A DNA stretch of 58,626 nt from Paracoccaceae bacterium. GTDB taxonomy: Bacteria; Pseudomonadota; Alphaproteobacteria; Rhodobacterales; Rhodobacteraceae. This document shows positions 1-7,138 of the stretch, one piece after another. Position 1 is the stretch's first letter. Each line of letters begins with the position of its first letter. Location of the stretch: positions 1 through 58,626 of the forward strand of contig JALEGX010000022.1 in assembly GCA_022763485.1 (NCBI GenBank), read 5' to 3'. The notes under the pieces were generated by a model. That model had not been told where the DNA came from, did no database searches, and worked only from the letters and a program-made list of their open reading frames with translations. Made by a program: the position numbers and the translations under genes.

Positions 1-1545
1 ACTGCTGTTTTCAGCTATGCGTTCGACGATCTTCTTGGCGTATCCGGACTTGTGCAAACAACATCCAGCGCAAACGGAACGATTTTCCTGCATACTGCTG
101 GGACCGGGACATCCAACCGGTGGGAAGTTGAAATTGAGGGTATCGAACACTTTCAGTTTTCTGATCGCAGCTTCACCTTTGCCGAGCTTGTCGGTGAATT
201 CGGTGCGTCCGTCGGAACGGCCGGCAATGATACGCTGACAAATCCCGACACTCCCTATCCGAGGATTTCTGGTCTGGAAGGAGATGATCGGATTGAGCTG
301 GACACTCATTCTGCCACCATCTTTGGTGGTGCCGGCGATGATCACATCACCAGAAGCGGCAGATTCGGTCGGACCTACGGTCAGGAGGGGAATGACACGC
401 TTGATGGCACTGCTCACAATTCCTTCCTCAGTGGAGACGAAGGCAATGACCTGATACATATCACGGGCTGGAGCAATTCGATCAACGGCGGCCCCGGCAA
501 TGATACGCTGCAAGCCGATGGGGTCGGAAACCGCTTCCTGGGGGGGCGCGGGCACGAAACGGACCATGACATCGTCATTTTCGACCGGCCCTTTACCGAT
601 GCCACCGTTGAATTCGGCGAACCAAATGGCGTTCCCGCAGAAACCGTTTGGTTCAGATTCGAAGGCGAAAACGCCGTTACAAGCGCTTATCAAATCGACG
701 AATTCCGATTTACCGACAGGGTTGTGACCTACCAGGAGATCAGTGACCAGTTCAACAACACGCATATTGGTACGGCCGGAAATGATCAGTTGATCGGATC
801 GGATGGCACCGACTATATGGATGGCCGCCTGGGCGATGACTGGCTGCATCCCGGCTTGGGCCGGGCGACGGTGATCGGTGGCAACGGCACGGACATGCTG
901 TCCTTTGGGGACATTGCCGGCGGTCGGGACGATCTCAAGATCAACACCAGCTCCAACCGGGCCTGGACCACGGACGGCGCAGTGCAGGTCACGGCCTATG
1001 GAGTCGAAAATTACACTGGCACCTCCGGCAATGATTTCTTCACCGGGGGCGGCTTTGACAACTTGCTGCGAGGGTTGGGGGGCAACGATACCTTCCTGAT
1101 CGGCCGGGACAGTGCCCTGCGGATCCAGGGCGGTGGCGGAAATGACCTGCTGAGCTACAACCGCTCGGCCTTCTCCGAAGGGGTCAGCCTGTCACTGCTG
1201 CGCGGACGCGGCTGGGAAGGACGGGCTGCCGATGACCGTTTCACCAGCATAGAAAACGTAGCTGGCGGCTGGGGTGATGACTTCATTGTCGGCGATCACG
1301 GCAAGAACCGGATCTACGGGATGAACGGGGATGACACGCTGATCGGCAACGGCGGCAATGATGTGATCAATGGCGGCTGGGGCACTGATGTTGTTGTCTT
1401 CGGATATGCTCAGGACCAATACGTGATCACCCAGGTCGGTCTGGCCACACGGGTGGAATATACCGGCTTTGGTCCGGGTGACGGAACGGACATGGTACTG
1501 AACGCCGAGGTGCTGCGCTTTGCGGATGGAGACCTGTTGATCTAG
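1..1545 (+). CDS. RTX-type calcium-binding secreted protein, 5' truncated by window edge
   Basis: The frame is open from base 1, so the GTG at 52 is internal and the true start lies to the left. The protein is rich in glycine-aspartate nonapeptides of the RTX type (GGAGDDHIT, GQEGNDTLDG, GGPGNDTLQA, GGRGHETDHD), grouped into several blocks over the visible 514 residues. Such repeats bind calcium and fold into parallel beta-rolls after type I secretion. Between blocks a non-RTX module recurs twice (an EFRFTD / HFQFSD type segment followed by a Tyr/Phe-rich stretch). No enzyme domain is visible, so the protein could be a surface or matrix protein or the tail of a larger secreted enzyme. The type I transporter genes are not in the window. 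Assignment to the RTX class is sure; function is unknown. Confidence 0.85.
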   Translation, partial: TAVFSYAFDDLLGVSGLVQTTSSANGTIFLHTAGTGTSNRWEVEIEGIEHFQFSDRSFTFAELVGEFGASVGTAGNDTLTNPDTPYPRISGLEGDDRIELDTHSATIFGGAGDDHITRSGRFGRTYGQEGNDTLDGTAHNSFLSGDEGNDLIHITGWSNSINGGPGNDTLQADGVGNRFLGGRGHETDHDIVIFDRPFTDATVEFGEPNGVPAETVWFRFEGENAVTSAYQIDEFRFTDRVVTYQEISDQFNNTHIGTAGNDQLIGSDGTDYMDGRLGDDWLHPGLGRATVIGGNGTDMLSFGDIAGGRDDLKINTSSNRAWTTDGAVQVTAYGVENYTGTSGNDFFTGGGFDNLLRGLGGNDTFLIGRDSALRIQGGGGNDLLSYNRSAFSEGVSLSLLRGRGWEGRAADDRFTSIENVAGGWGDDFIVGDHGKNRIYGMNGDDTLIGNGGNDVINGGWGTDVVVFGYAQDQYVITQVGLATRVEYTGFGPGDGTDMVLNAEVLRFADGDLLI

Positions 1546-1685
1546 GCCAAACCAGGCGATGCGCCCCCTTGTCCCAGGATGGGTGGGCGCATCAAGGCGG
1601 CAGCATCCCCTTCAGAGAGGTGCAACAAAAACAGCTCGCATCCGGTCTGGAGGCGCCGCTAAGTATCAGAAGTTGTGGAATTTTA

Positions 1686-1762
1686 TGGTACCGCCTCCCT
1701 GGCTTGAACAGGGGACCTCTGGATCCACAATCCAGCGCTCTAACCAACTGAGCTAAGGCGGC
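1686..1762 (-). tRNA. tRNA-His (anticodon GTG)
   Basis: The minus strand folds as a cloverleaf: acceptor GCCGCCT / AGGCGGT, D arm GCTC...GAGC, anticodon stem CTGGA/TCCAG with loop TTGTGGA (anticodon GTG), T arm CCCTG/CAGGG with TTCAAGC, and an encoded CCA at 1688-1686. The first pair is G1.U72 and the discriminator is A73, with no spare G at position -1. This is the known alphaproteobacterial exception to the usual G-1:C73 histidine identity. It lies 13 nt downstream of the GNAT gene on the same strand. Confidence 0.96.
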
Positions 1763-1775
1763 ACTGAGGGGTGAT

Positions 1776-2288
1776 TTACCCAAGCTCTTCGGGGAGCGCA
1801 AGAGGGGAAAGTGAAACTTTCCAGCTTTGTTCGACAAGATTCACGCCAAAGGATCGCACTGGCTTGCTCTCGACCAACTGCCACCCAAAAGCGGCATAGA
1901 GCGCACAGGCCGCGCGGTGGCTTTCGTGGGTCCAGAGCTGCATTTGCGAATAGCCCGCCTCGGCAGCGAAGGTCATGCAGCTGCGCAACAGGCGTCGGCC
2001 AAGTCCCAGACCCCGTGCTTCGGGCAACAACAGGAACAATCGCAGCTTCGCGACATCCTCGGATTGTTTGACACAAAAAATGCTGCCCAGCCTCTGATCC
2101 CCCGCCATGGCGATCCAGCCCCGCTCGCAGGTGGGATCATGCCCTGCCACGAAATCCCGCAGGATGCTGGCCACCAAGGGACCGAAACTGTCGTCAAACC
2201 CCTCATCCCGGCTGTAGAGTTCAGCATGGCTGCGCACCAGCCAATCCGCATCGGAGGCTTCGAATCGTCTGAGGGTCACTTTGTCCAT
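1776..2288 (-). CDS. GNAT family N-acetyltransferase
   Basis: A 170-residue protein with the GNAT fold. A beta-strand core is followed by the acetyl-CoA pyrophosphate loop LLPEARGLGLGRRLL (the Q/RxxGxG/A element) around residues 100-114, and by the C-terminal SHRAACALYAAFGWQ segment typical of the family. The ATG at 2288 (MDKVTLRRF) is preferred. A TTG at 2324 would add 12 residues with no Shine-Dalgarno and a non-conserved basic leader. GNAT enzymes transfer acetyl from acetyl-CoA to amines; the substrate here cannot be told. It reads toward tRNA-His and is divergent from the small gene at 2369. Confidence 0.88.
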   Translation of the reverse strand: MDKVTLRRFEASDADWLVRSHAELYSRDEGFDDSFGPLVASILRDFVAGHDPTCERGWIAMAGDQRLGSIFCVKQSEDVAKLRLFLLLPEARGLGLGRRLLRSCMTFAAEAGYSQMQLWTHESHRAACALYAAFGWQLVESKPVRSFGVNLVEQSWKVSLSPLALPEELG

Positions 2289-2368
2289 AGGAGCAGTGAA
2301 CCGGAGGGCTGGCTTGCGTTTCAAGGGGCATCAGAGTAGCAGAACCCGACAAACCGGAGAAAACACAT

Positions 2369-2557
2369 ATGGGTATCAACAGCGAAAGCGACATCGAAGC
2401 GAACTTGCAGATCGGCCCCACTGATCAGGGCATGGTGCGCCTGTTCATCGAAGCCGATCGCATCGAGATTCCGATGGATTTCGATCCGGAGGAAGCCGAA
2501 GAGATCGCCGAGGAAATCCGCGCAGCCGCACAGGCCGCACGGCTGGTCAAAGGCTAA
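2369..2557 (+). CDS. small conserved protein, DUF6324-like
   Basis: A 62-residue acidic protein preceded by a good Shine-Dalgarno (CCGGAGAAAAC). It has an N-terminal beta-rich half and a C-terminal helix dominated by Glu and Ala (PEEAEEIAEEIRAAAQ). It resembles the short rhodobacterial family known as DUF6324, recalled from memory rather than searched. There is no signal peptide, membrane segment or metal motif. Its stop codon overlaps the stop of the convergent mmcB-like gene by 4 nt, which leaves no room for an intergenic terminator. Function unknown. Confidence 0.75.
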   Translation: MGINSESDIEANLQIGPTDQGMVRLFIEADRIEIPMDFDPEEAEEIAEEIRAAAQAARLVKG

Positions 2558-3024
2558 TCCGTCAAGGTGGGCTGTAACAGCTCACCATCCCGGCCGGGCT
2601 TTGGGTCGCGCAAGCGCTGCAACCGCCAGGCCGCATCCATGGCCAGCTTGTGCGTCAGCTTCTTGCGGCGCGCAGCGGCCAGTTTCTGTTCATCCGGCAT
2701 CCGCACCAGTTCGGCGTCATAGGCGTCTGCGATGATCAGCCCTGTTTCTGCAGGCAAAAGCTCTGTCGGAAACTCCAGGTCGACCGCCCAGAAAAAGCGG
2801 TCACACCATTCAAGATACCCCTGCCACTTCTGATCGGACTGATAGTCCGCGCGGCTGGATTTGCACTCAACAATCCAAATTTCACCTTTCGGGCCAACAC
2901 CGATGACGTCCACGCGCAAACCGCGCGCGGGCACGAATTCTTCGACCGAAGCGAACCCCAGCGCCCGTAGATGCCGCGCGACACCCCGCGCCAAAAGCTG
3001 TCCTGGTTGCATATCCTGAGCCAT
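2554..3024 (-). CDS. mmcB: MmcB-family DNA repair protein
   Basis: A 156-residue protein with a PD-(D/E)xK nuclease-like core: a conserved RVDVIG strand followed by EIWIVECKSSRADYQSD (D, ExK arrangement) and a W-rich stretch CDRFFWAVD. This matches the MmcB family, whose Caulobacter member is SOS-induced and implicated in mitomycin C damage repair. The ATG at 3024 (MAQDMQ) is chosen because the longer open frame upstream crosses the SOS box and the convergent-strand promoter region. A perfect alphaproteobacterial LexA site lies 12 nt before the start, which strongly supports both the identity and DNA-damage induction. The length is normal for the family. Confidence 0.88.
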   Translation of the reverse strand: MAQDMQPGQLLARGVARHLRALGFASVEEFVPARGLRVDVIGVGPKGEIWIVECKSSRADYQSDQKWQGYLEWCDRFFWAVDLEFPTELLPAETGLIIADAYDAELVRMPDEQKLAAARRKKLTHKLAMDAAWRLQRLRDPKPGRDGELLQPTLTD

Positions 3025-3036
3025 ACCCCAAAACGT

Positions 3037-3051
3037 GAACAATTCATGAAC
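3037..3051 (-). promoter_or_regulatory. LexA (SOS) box of mmcB
   Basis: The plus strand reads GAAC-AATTCAT-GAAC, which is GTTC-N7-GTTC on the gene strand, the consensus operator of alphaproteobacterial LexA. It lies just upstream of the mmcB start, where it would block transcription until DNA damage. Confidence 0.85.
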
Positions 3052-3081
3052 AAAAGGCAAGGGGAAATCCCCCCTTGACAG

Positions 3082-3123
3082 GATACCGTTTGGCATCACA
3101 TCAATATAAAACCAAAAGGTATC
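3082..3123 (+). promoter_or_regulatory. inverted repeat, likely operator of the ArsR-family gene
   Basis: GATACCGTTTGG (3082-3093) and CCAAAAGGTATC (3112-3123) form a 12-nt inverted repeat with one mismatch and an 18-nt spacer. It lies just after a TTGACA hexamer (3075-3080) and 15 nt before the ArsR start. This is the place and symmetry expected for an autoregulatory operator. No good -10 hexamer at 17 nt spacing was found. Confidence 0.55.
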
Positions 3124-3138
3124 ACAATTGGACACGCC

Positions 3139-3468
3139 ATGACAGACATCGCCCAAATGGCCTTTCGCGCCCTTTCCGACCCGTCGCGCCGAGAGATGCT
3201 GCGCATGTTGGGCGACCGGGATCTGACCGTGGCACAGGTCAGCGACGGCTTCGACATGACCCGCGCCGCGGTGAAGAAGCACCTGATCATTCTGGAAGAA
3301 GGCGGGCTCATCCGGTCTCGCACTCAGGGCCGCGAAAGGATCAACACGCTGCATCCCGACGGGCTGCGCCCCGTGCTTGATTGGTTGGGCTGGTTCGACC
3401 GGTTCTGGGATGATCGCCTTTCCGACCTGAAAGCCACCATTGAACAAAAGGACCCTTCCGATGACTGA
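3139..3468 (+). CDS. ArsR-family winged-helix transcriptional regulator
   Basis: A 109-residue regulator with the ArsR/SmtB winged helix: RALSDPSRREMLRML at residues 9-23, a recognition helix MTRAAVKKHLIILEE, and a wing with GGLIRSRTQGRERI. There are no paired Cys/His ligands of the arsenic or zinc sensors, so it is probably not a metal sensor. It belongs to the subgroup usually paired with an SRPBCC/AHSA1 protein. Its last codons overlap the start of that partner by 8 nt, so the two are translationally coupled. An inverted repeat directly upstream suggests autoregulation. The signal is unknown. Confidence 0.92.
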   Translation: MTDIAQMAFRALSDPSRREMLRMLGDRDLTVAQVSDGFDMTRAAVKKHLIILEEGGLIRSRTQGRERINTLHPDGLRPVLDWLGWFDRFWDDRLSDLKATIEQKDPSDD

Positions 3469-3865
3469 ACCGACCATCCGCAAATCCGTCTACCTGAAGG
3501 CAGACCCTCAAACCGTGTGGGACCACCTCACGCGGGCTGATCTTCTGGGCAAATGGTTCCATCGCGCCGATCAGGACCTGCGCGAAGGCGCTGATTTCAC
3601 GCTGTCCAACGTGGCTGACGGGGATCGCATGTGCTGGGGCCGCGTCGAAGAAATGCAACCGATTCACTACATGCGGTGGAGCTTTACCGTTGGCCCGCTG
3701 AACGGAGAAATGACCACTGTGGAATGGCGGTTGGAGCCCGCGATCGGAGGATCCCGGCTTAGCCTGGAACACTCCGGGCTTCCGCAAGATGCCGAGGGCT
3801 TCGGGCTGGTGCTGGCGCTCGACAAGGGGTGGCATGGGTTCCTGCTGAACCTGCATGAGCAGTGA
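3461..3865 (+). CDS. SRPBCC-family (AHSA1/START-like) protein
   Basis: A 134-residue protein with the START-like fold of the AHSA1/CalC group. It opens with an IRKSVYLKADPQTVWDHLT strand-helix, has a central WGRVEEMQP strand, and ends with the long helix ALDKGWHGFLLNLHEQ that closes the hydrophobic cavity. Proteins of this class bind hydrophobic ligands and often sit beside an ArsR gene. The start at 3461 overlaps the ArsR stop (ATGACTGA), and the longer open frame beginning at 3440 is not needed. Ligand unknown. Confidence 0.9.
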   Translation: MTEPTIRKSVYLKADPQTVWDHLTRADLLGKWFHRADQDLREGADFTLSNVADGDRMCWGRVEEMQPIHYMRWSFTVGPLNGEMTTVEWRLEPAIGGSRLSLEHSGLPQDAEGFGLVLALDKGWHGFLLNLHEQ

Positions 3866-4138
3866 TTCTGATCACAGCCCCTTGCCCCTTCCTGCACCAA
3901 GCCCTAGGTAAGGGCGGTGGCGGGTTCTGCCCTTCTTGTGGACGGTTACATTCCGGTGGCCTTAAGCAATTCCGAGGGAGCTGGCTCTGTCCGGATCCTG
4001 GTCCGGTTACCTGGCGCCCACCTGTATATACAGGTCCTCGGGAATAGATACCGCACGGTTGCCTGGTGGTCCCGTCACACTTCCCTGCCCCCTGCCCCCT
4101 GCCCTGGCCCGGTTCATCCCGGATCCATGCAGCGCCCA
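3866..4138. other. gene-free stretch between two convergent genes
   Basis: No convincing coding frame is present between the SRPBCC stop and the terminator of the minus-strand membrane protein. The short open frames in all six phases lack family resemblance and ribosome sites. The stretch holds a 16-bp palindrome (4020-4035) and a C-rich near-tandem CCCCTG repeat near 4085-4107. It is unusually long for this compact segment. Confidence 0.6.
4020..4035. promoter_or_regulatory. 16-bp perfect palindrome ACCTGTATATACAGGT
   Basis: The sequence ACCTGTATATACAGGT is its own reverse complement and has the look of a dimeric operator. It lies between two convergent 3' ends, where no annotated promoter is expected. 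The half-site ACCTGT resembles halves of LuxR-type boxes, but the spacing is 4 bp shorter than a 20-bp lux box. The function is open. Confidence 0.4.
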
Positions 4139-4170
4139 TGAAAAAGCCGCCTCGGATCACCGGGCGGCTT
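4139..4170 (-). terminator. rho-independent terminator of the small membrane protein gene
   Basis: Read on the minus strand, an AAGCCGCC / GGCGGCTT stem (8 bp, 11-nt loop) runs directly into a short T tract. It lies 24 nt past the stop of the gene at 4194. Confidence 0.75.
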
Positions 4171-4193
4171 GATACGTTCTGGACTTGGCGCGC

Positions 4194-4523
4194 TTACTTG
4201 CGGTGCAGCTGGCGCTTTGCACCTTGGGGGGCCGCTTCGGCCCGGACGCGCACAGGCTTCAACTCATGTGCAATCGGGGTGCCACCACGCGGGCCATTCT
4301 GATCTTCGGCCATGGACATGATGGCAAACCCGAACTGAACCCCGGCAAAGACGATCCCGTTCATGAACCACAGGATGAAGACGGCAATCAGCCCGACTTC
4401 GGAGTTCGAAACCAGCGACCACAGGTTCATGACATCAAACCACAGCAGCATTCCGACAAACGCCGCAGCGATGGCGAAGCCCAGCAAAACATTCCGGATA
4501 TAAAGCTTGATCAGGGCTGGCAT
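4194..4523 (-). CDS. small two-helix membrane protein, unknown function
   Basis: A 109-residue protein starting at ATG 4523 behind an AGGAG Shine-Dalgarno. The large open frame reaching further upstream (to 4838) is discarded because it crosses the divergent cyclase start and has no ribosome site. Two hydrophobic helices occur at about residues 8-27 (VLLGFAIAAAFVGMLLWF) and 42-66 (LIAVFILWFMNGIVFAGVQF). They are followed by a basic, Pro/Arg-rich cytoplasmic tail. I do not recognise the family, and no catalytic residues stand out. It is divergent from the adenylate cyclase gene and followed by its own terminator, so it is probably monocistronic. Confidence 0.82.
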   Translation of the reverse strand: MPALIKLYIRNVLLGFAIAAAFVGMLLWFDVMNLWSLVSNSEVGLIAVFILWFMNGIVFAGVQFGFAIMSMAEDQNGPRGGTPIAHELKPVRVRAEAAPQGAKRQLHRK

Positions 4524-4725
4524 GGGTGAGTCTCCTGTTTCAACTGGCAAGAGGTTAGCACTTTGCCCACGCGCGTCCAGTTGGAAGACCGCGAAAACTT
4601 CCATATTCGGCATGTGTTTGCCGATTTTTCGGGCGCCGCCCCTGTGGCTGCGGTGTTCTGAACCTTTGCGCGTGAACCCGCTCGCGGTATTGAGGGCCCA
4701 CGTCACATGGAGATCGTGAAGTAGA

Positions 4726-6270
4726 ATGAAACCGCTTGGTGAGACTTTCCTGAAGCGCCCACAGGTGCTGGCGATCTGCGTGGCGCTGGCCCTGCTGGCC
4801 CTGCCCCTGGTGGTCTGGTTCGACCTGCGCGACATCACGGATCATTCCCTGCGTCGCCAATCGCTGACGCTGAACTCGGTCATCACCGGGGTCCGCAACT
4901 ACTATGCCGACAATGTGGTCGGCCGCCTGTCCCAAGGGGGCAGCACCTCTGCCAGCCACGACTATCATGTGACCGAGGGCAATATCCCCATCCCCGCCAC
5001 CCTGTCGATCGAGCTGGGCGAAACGATCAACACCGATGATCTGGTGGTGGCCTACCGGTTCGTGTCGGATCACCCCTTCACCCACCGCGGGGACCGGATG
5101 CTGACCCCGGACGAAAATCGGGCGCTTGCGCATTTCCGCACCAGCGGCGATCGGGAGCCGATGTTCTTTCATGATCAGGACACCCTGTGGAATCATGCCA
5201 TCACCCTTGTGACCCCGGTGATCATGGAAGAGACCTGTGTCGCCTGCCACAACGCCCACCCACTGAGCCCGAAGACCGACTGGAAGCCCGGTGACATCCG
5301 TGGGGTTCAATCCTTTCAGGTCGGCCAGCCGCTGGCGGCGAATCTGCTCTCATTCAAATGGCTGCTGGGCTATATGGCGATTGTCGGGACGGCGGGCGCG
5401 CTCTTTGCCCGATCGCAGTTCCAGCAGGCCGGGCGTTTCCGCGATCTGAACGCGGAACTGGCAGGCAACAATGAGTTTCTGGCAGGTATTTCGATGAAGC
5501 TGTCGCGCTATCTCTCGCCACAGATCTATCGCTCGATCTTCTCGGGTGAGAAAGAGGTCGAGATTTCGACCGAGCGCAAGAAGCTGACGGTGTTCTTTTC
5601 CGACATCAAGGATTTCACCCTGACGGCAGAGACATTGCAGCCCGAAGAGCTGACCGTGTTGCTGAACGAATATTTCACCGAAATGTCGCGCATTGCCGGC
5701 AAGCACGGGGCCACCATCGACAAATTCATCGGTGATGCGATTGTCGCCTTCTTCGGAGACCCGGAAACCAAGGGCGCGGCAGAGGACGCCCGCGCTTGTG
5801 TCCGCATGGCGCTGGAGATGCAGGACCGTCTGGAGGAGTTGGCCGAGATCTGGCGCGGGCGCGGCATCGAACACCCGTTCCGGGCCCGTATCGGCATCAA
5901 CACCGGCTACTGCAATGTGGGCAATTTCGGGTCCGATGCCCGCATGGACTATACGATCATCGGGGCCGAAGCGAATCTGGCGGCACGGCTGGAGGCCAGC
6001 GCCCCGCCCGGCGGTATAGTGATGAGCTATGAAACCTACGCGCTGGTGCGGGATCTGGTCGAGGCGGAACCGGGCGATCCGATGCGCTTCAAGGGCATCC
6101 CGCGCGAAGTGGTCCCCTATGCCGTCAAACGTGCCCCCGCCCCCAAGCGCCGTGACGCGGTGCGGCTGGACGGGGATCGGGTGACCATCGAACTGACCCA
6201 GCTGGACGATGAAACCCGCGCCCGGCTGACCAGCCTGCTGCGCGGCTCCCCCGAACAGAAAGACAGCTGA
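4726..6270 (+). CDS. membrane class III adenylate cyclase with periplasmic c-type haem (DUF3365-like) sensor domain
   Basis: A 514-residue protein with a clear three-part layout. A membrane helix at about 13-31 is followed by a periplasmic domain of the DUF3365/Tll0287 type carrying a CVACH haem-attachment motif (Cys171, Cys174, His175). A second helix at about 212-229 leads to a class III nucleotide cyclase domain (about 285-480). The cyclase has both metal aspartates (FSDI Asp293, GDAIVAFF Asp337), the DKF lysine (333), the MDY aspartate and the NLAAR transition-state Asn/Arg. It should therefore be catalytically active and make cAMP. By analogy the covalent haem would sense redox state or a diatomic gas in the periplasm. 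It starts at ATG 4726, divergent from the small membrane protein, and is followed closely by a secreted small protein. Confidence 0.92.
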   Translation: MKPLGETFLKRPQVLAICVALALLALPLVVWFDLRDITDHSLRRQSLTLNSVITGVRNYYADNVVGRLSQGGSTSASHDYHVTEGNIPIPATLSIELGETINTDDLVVAYRFVSDHPFTHRGDRMLTPDENRALAHFRTSGDREPMFFHDQDTLWNHAITLVTPVIMEETCVACHNAHPLSPKTDWKPGDIRGVQSFQVGQPLAANLLSFKWLLGYMAIVGTAGALFARSQFQQAGRFRDLNAELAGNNEFLAGISMKLSRYLSPQIYRSIFSGEKEVEISTERKKLTVFFSDIKDFTLTAETLQPEELTVLLNEYFTEMSRIAGKHGATIDKFIGDAIVAFFGDPETKGAAEDARACVRMALEMQDRLEELAEIWRGRGIEHPFRARIGINTGYCNVGNFGSDARMDYTIIGAEANLAARLEASAPPGGIVMSYETYALVRDLVEAEPGDPMRFKGIPREVVPYAVKRAPAPKRRDAVRLDGDRVTIELTQLDDETRARLTSLLRGSPEQKDS

Positions 6271-6284
6271 AGGATCCAACTCAG

Positions 6285-6644
6285 ATGAAACGCCTATTTG
6301 CCTGTATCCTGCTTCTGGCGCCGGTCACCGGCCCGGCCCTGGCACAGGATTTCACCCGCATCCTGACGGAAGAGCGGTTTCGCGACGCGGTCGTGGGACG
6401 GACCCTCAGCTGGGCAACCGGGACAACGGTGATCCACGCCGACGGCCGGACCGAGGGCGAAATGCAGGGCGTTGGCACATTCGAAGGGCGGTGGCACTGG
6501 GCCGACGGCCAGTATTGCCGCCACATGCTGCGCGACGGCGAAGCCGGCCAGGACAAATGCCTGACCGTTGAAATTCAACAGAAAACGCTTCGGATGACCT
6601 ATGACGGCGGTCAGGGCCGGTCCCTCGATCTGGCGATCGAATAG
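6285..6644 (+). CDS. secreted small protein of unknown function
   Basis: A 119-residue protein with a classical signal peptide (MKRLFACILLLAPVTGPALA, cleavage near residue 20). The mature part has two Cys residues about 15 apart (QYCRHML and DKCLTVE), which may form a disulfide, and alternating beta-strands with Trp/Gly (GTFEGRWHWADGQ). It is in the same orientation as the cyclase, 14 nt after its stop, so the two are probably co-transcribed. The protein could be a periplasmic partner of the cyclase sensor domain, but that is only a guess from position. It ends 2 nt from the stop of the convergent nusB. Confidence 0.8.
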   Translation: MKRLFACILLLAPVTGPALAQDFTRILTEERFRDAVVGRTLSWATGTTVIHADGRTEGEMQGVGTFEGRWHWADGQYCRHMLRDGEAGQDKCLTVEIQQKTLRMTYDGGQGRSLDLAIE

Positions 6645-6646
6645 GT

Positions 6647-7138
6647 TCAGAAGGCTTCGGGCCGGGCCTCGCGCGCCATGTGGTCCAACACGGCGTTGAC
6701 GAACTTGGGCTCCTTGCCATCGGGGAAGAAGGCCCGCGCCACGTCCACGAACTCGGAGATCACCACTTTCGGCGGCGTGTCCGCCTCTTTCAGCTCGGCC
6801 CCGGCGCTGCGAAACAGCGCCCGCAGGGTCGGATCGATCCGGGCAATCGGCCATTTGGCAACAAGCGCCCGGTCCGTCATCTGGTCGATGGAGGCCTGAT
6901 GGTTGACCGCATCCACGATCAGCTTCTGGAACAGGGTCGCGTCCCCTTCGATCATTTCCACATCGTCATACACGGCGCCAAAGCGATGGTTCAGGAACTC
7001 GGCCACGACAAAATCCATCGACTGATCGCGCTGCTCCATCTGGAACAGGGCCTGCACGGCATAAAGCCGTGCCGCAGATTTCATCTTGCGTTTCTGATTG
7101 CCCGAAGGGGCTGCGCTCTGGCTGCCGTTGCTGGTCAT
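6647..7138 (-). CDS. nusB: transcription antitermination protein NusB
   Basis: A 163-residue all-helical protein with NusB hallmarks: SAARLYAVQALFQME near residue 20, PIARIDPTLRALFRSAGAEL in the middle and the closing KFVNAVLDHMAREAR. NusB binds boxA RNA together with S10 and supports rRNA antitermination. The ATG at 7138 overlaps the ribH stop by 4 nt (ATGA), so translation is coupled. The longer frame to 7225 lies inside ribH and is not used. It closes the ribB-ribH-nusB operon, an arrangement common in Alphaproteobacteria. Confidence 0.95.
   Translation of the reverse strand: MTSNGSQSAAPSGNQKRKMKSAARLYAVQALFQMEQRDQSMDFVVAEFLNHRFGAVYDDVEMIEGDATLFQKLIVDAVNHQASIDQMTDRALVAKWPIARIDPTLRALFRSAGAELKEADTPPKVVISEFVDVARAFFPDGKEPKFVNAVLDHMAREARPEAF

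Noticed and set aside
4020-4035. LuxR quorum-sensing box
   Set aside because: The half-site is similar, but the palindrome is 16 bp rather than 18-20 bp and no target gene or luxI/luxR is close.
4660-4677. GAAC...GAAC pair upstream of the adenylate cyclase as a second SOS box
   Set aside because: The spacer is 10 nt instead of 7, which does not fit alphaproteobacterial LexA.
5350-6279. 309-residue minus-strand frame opposite the cyclase
   Set aside because: It is a shadow of the high-GC coding strand, with low-complexity His/Gly/Arg composition and no family.
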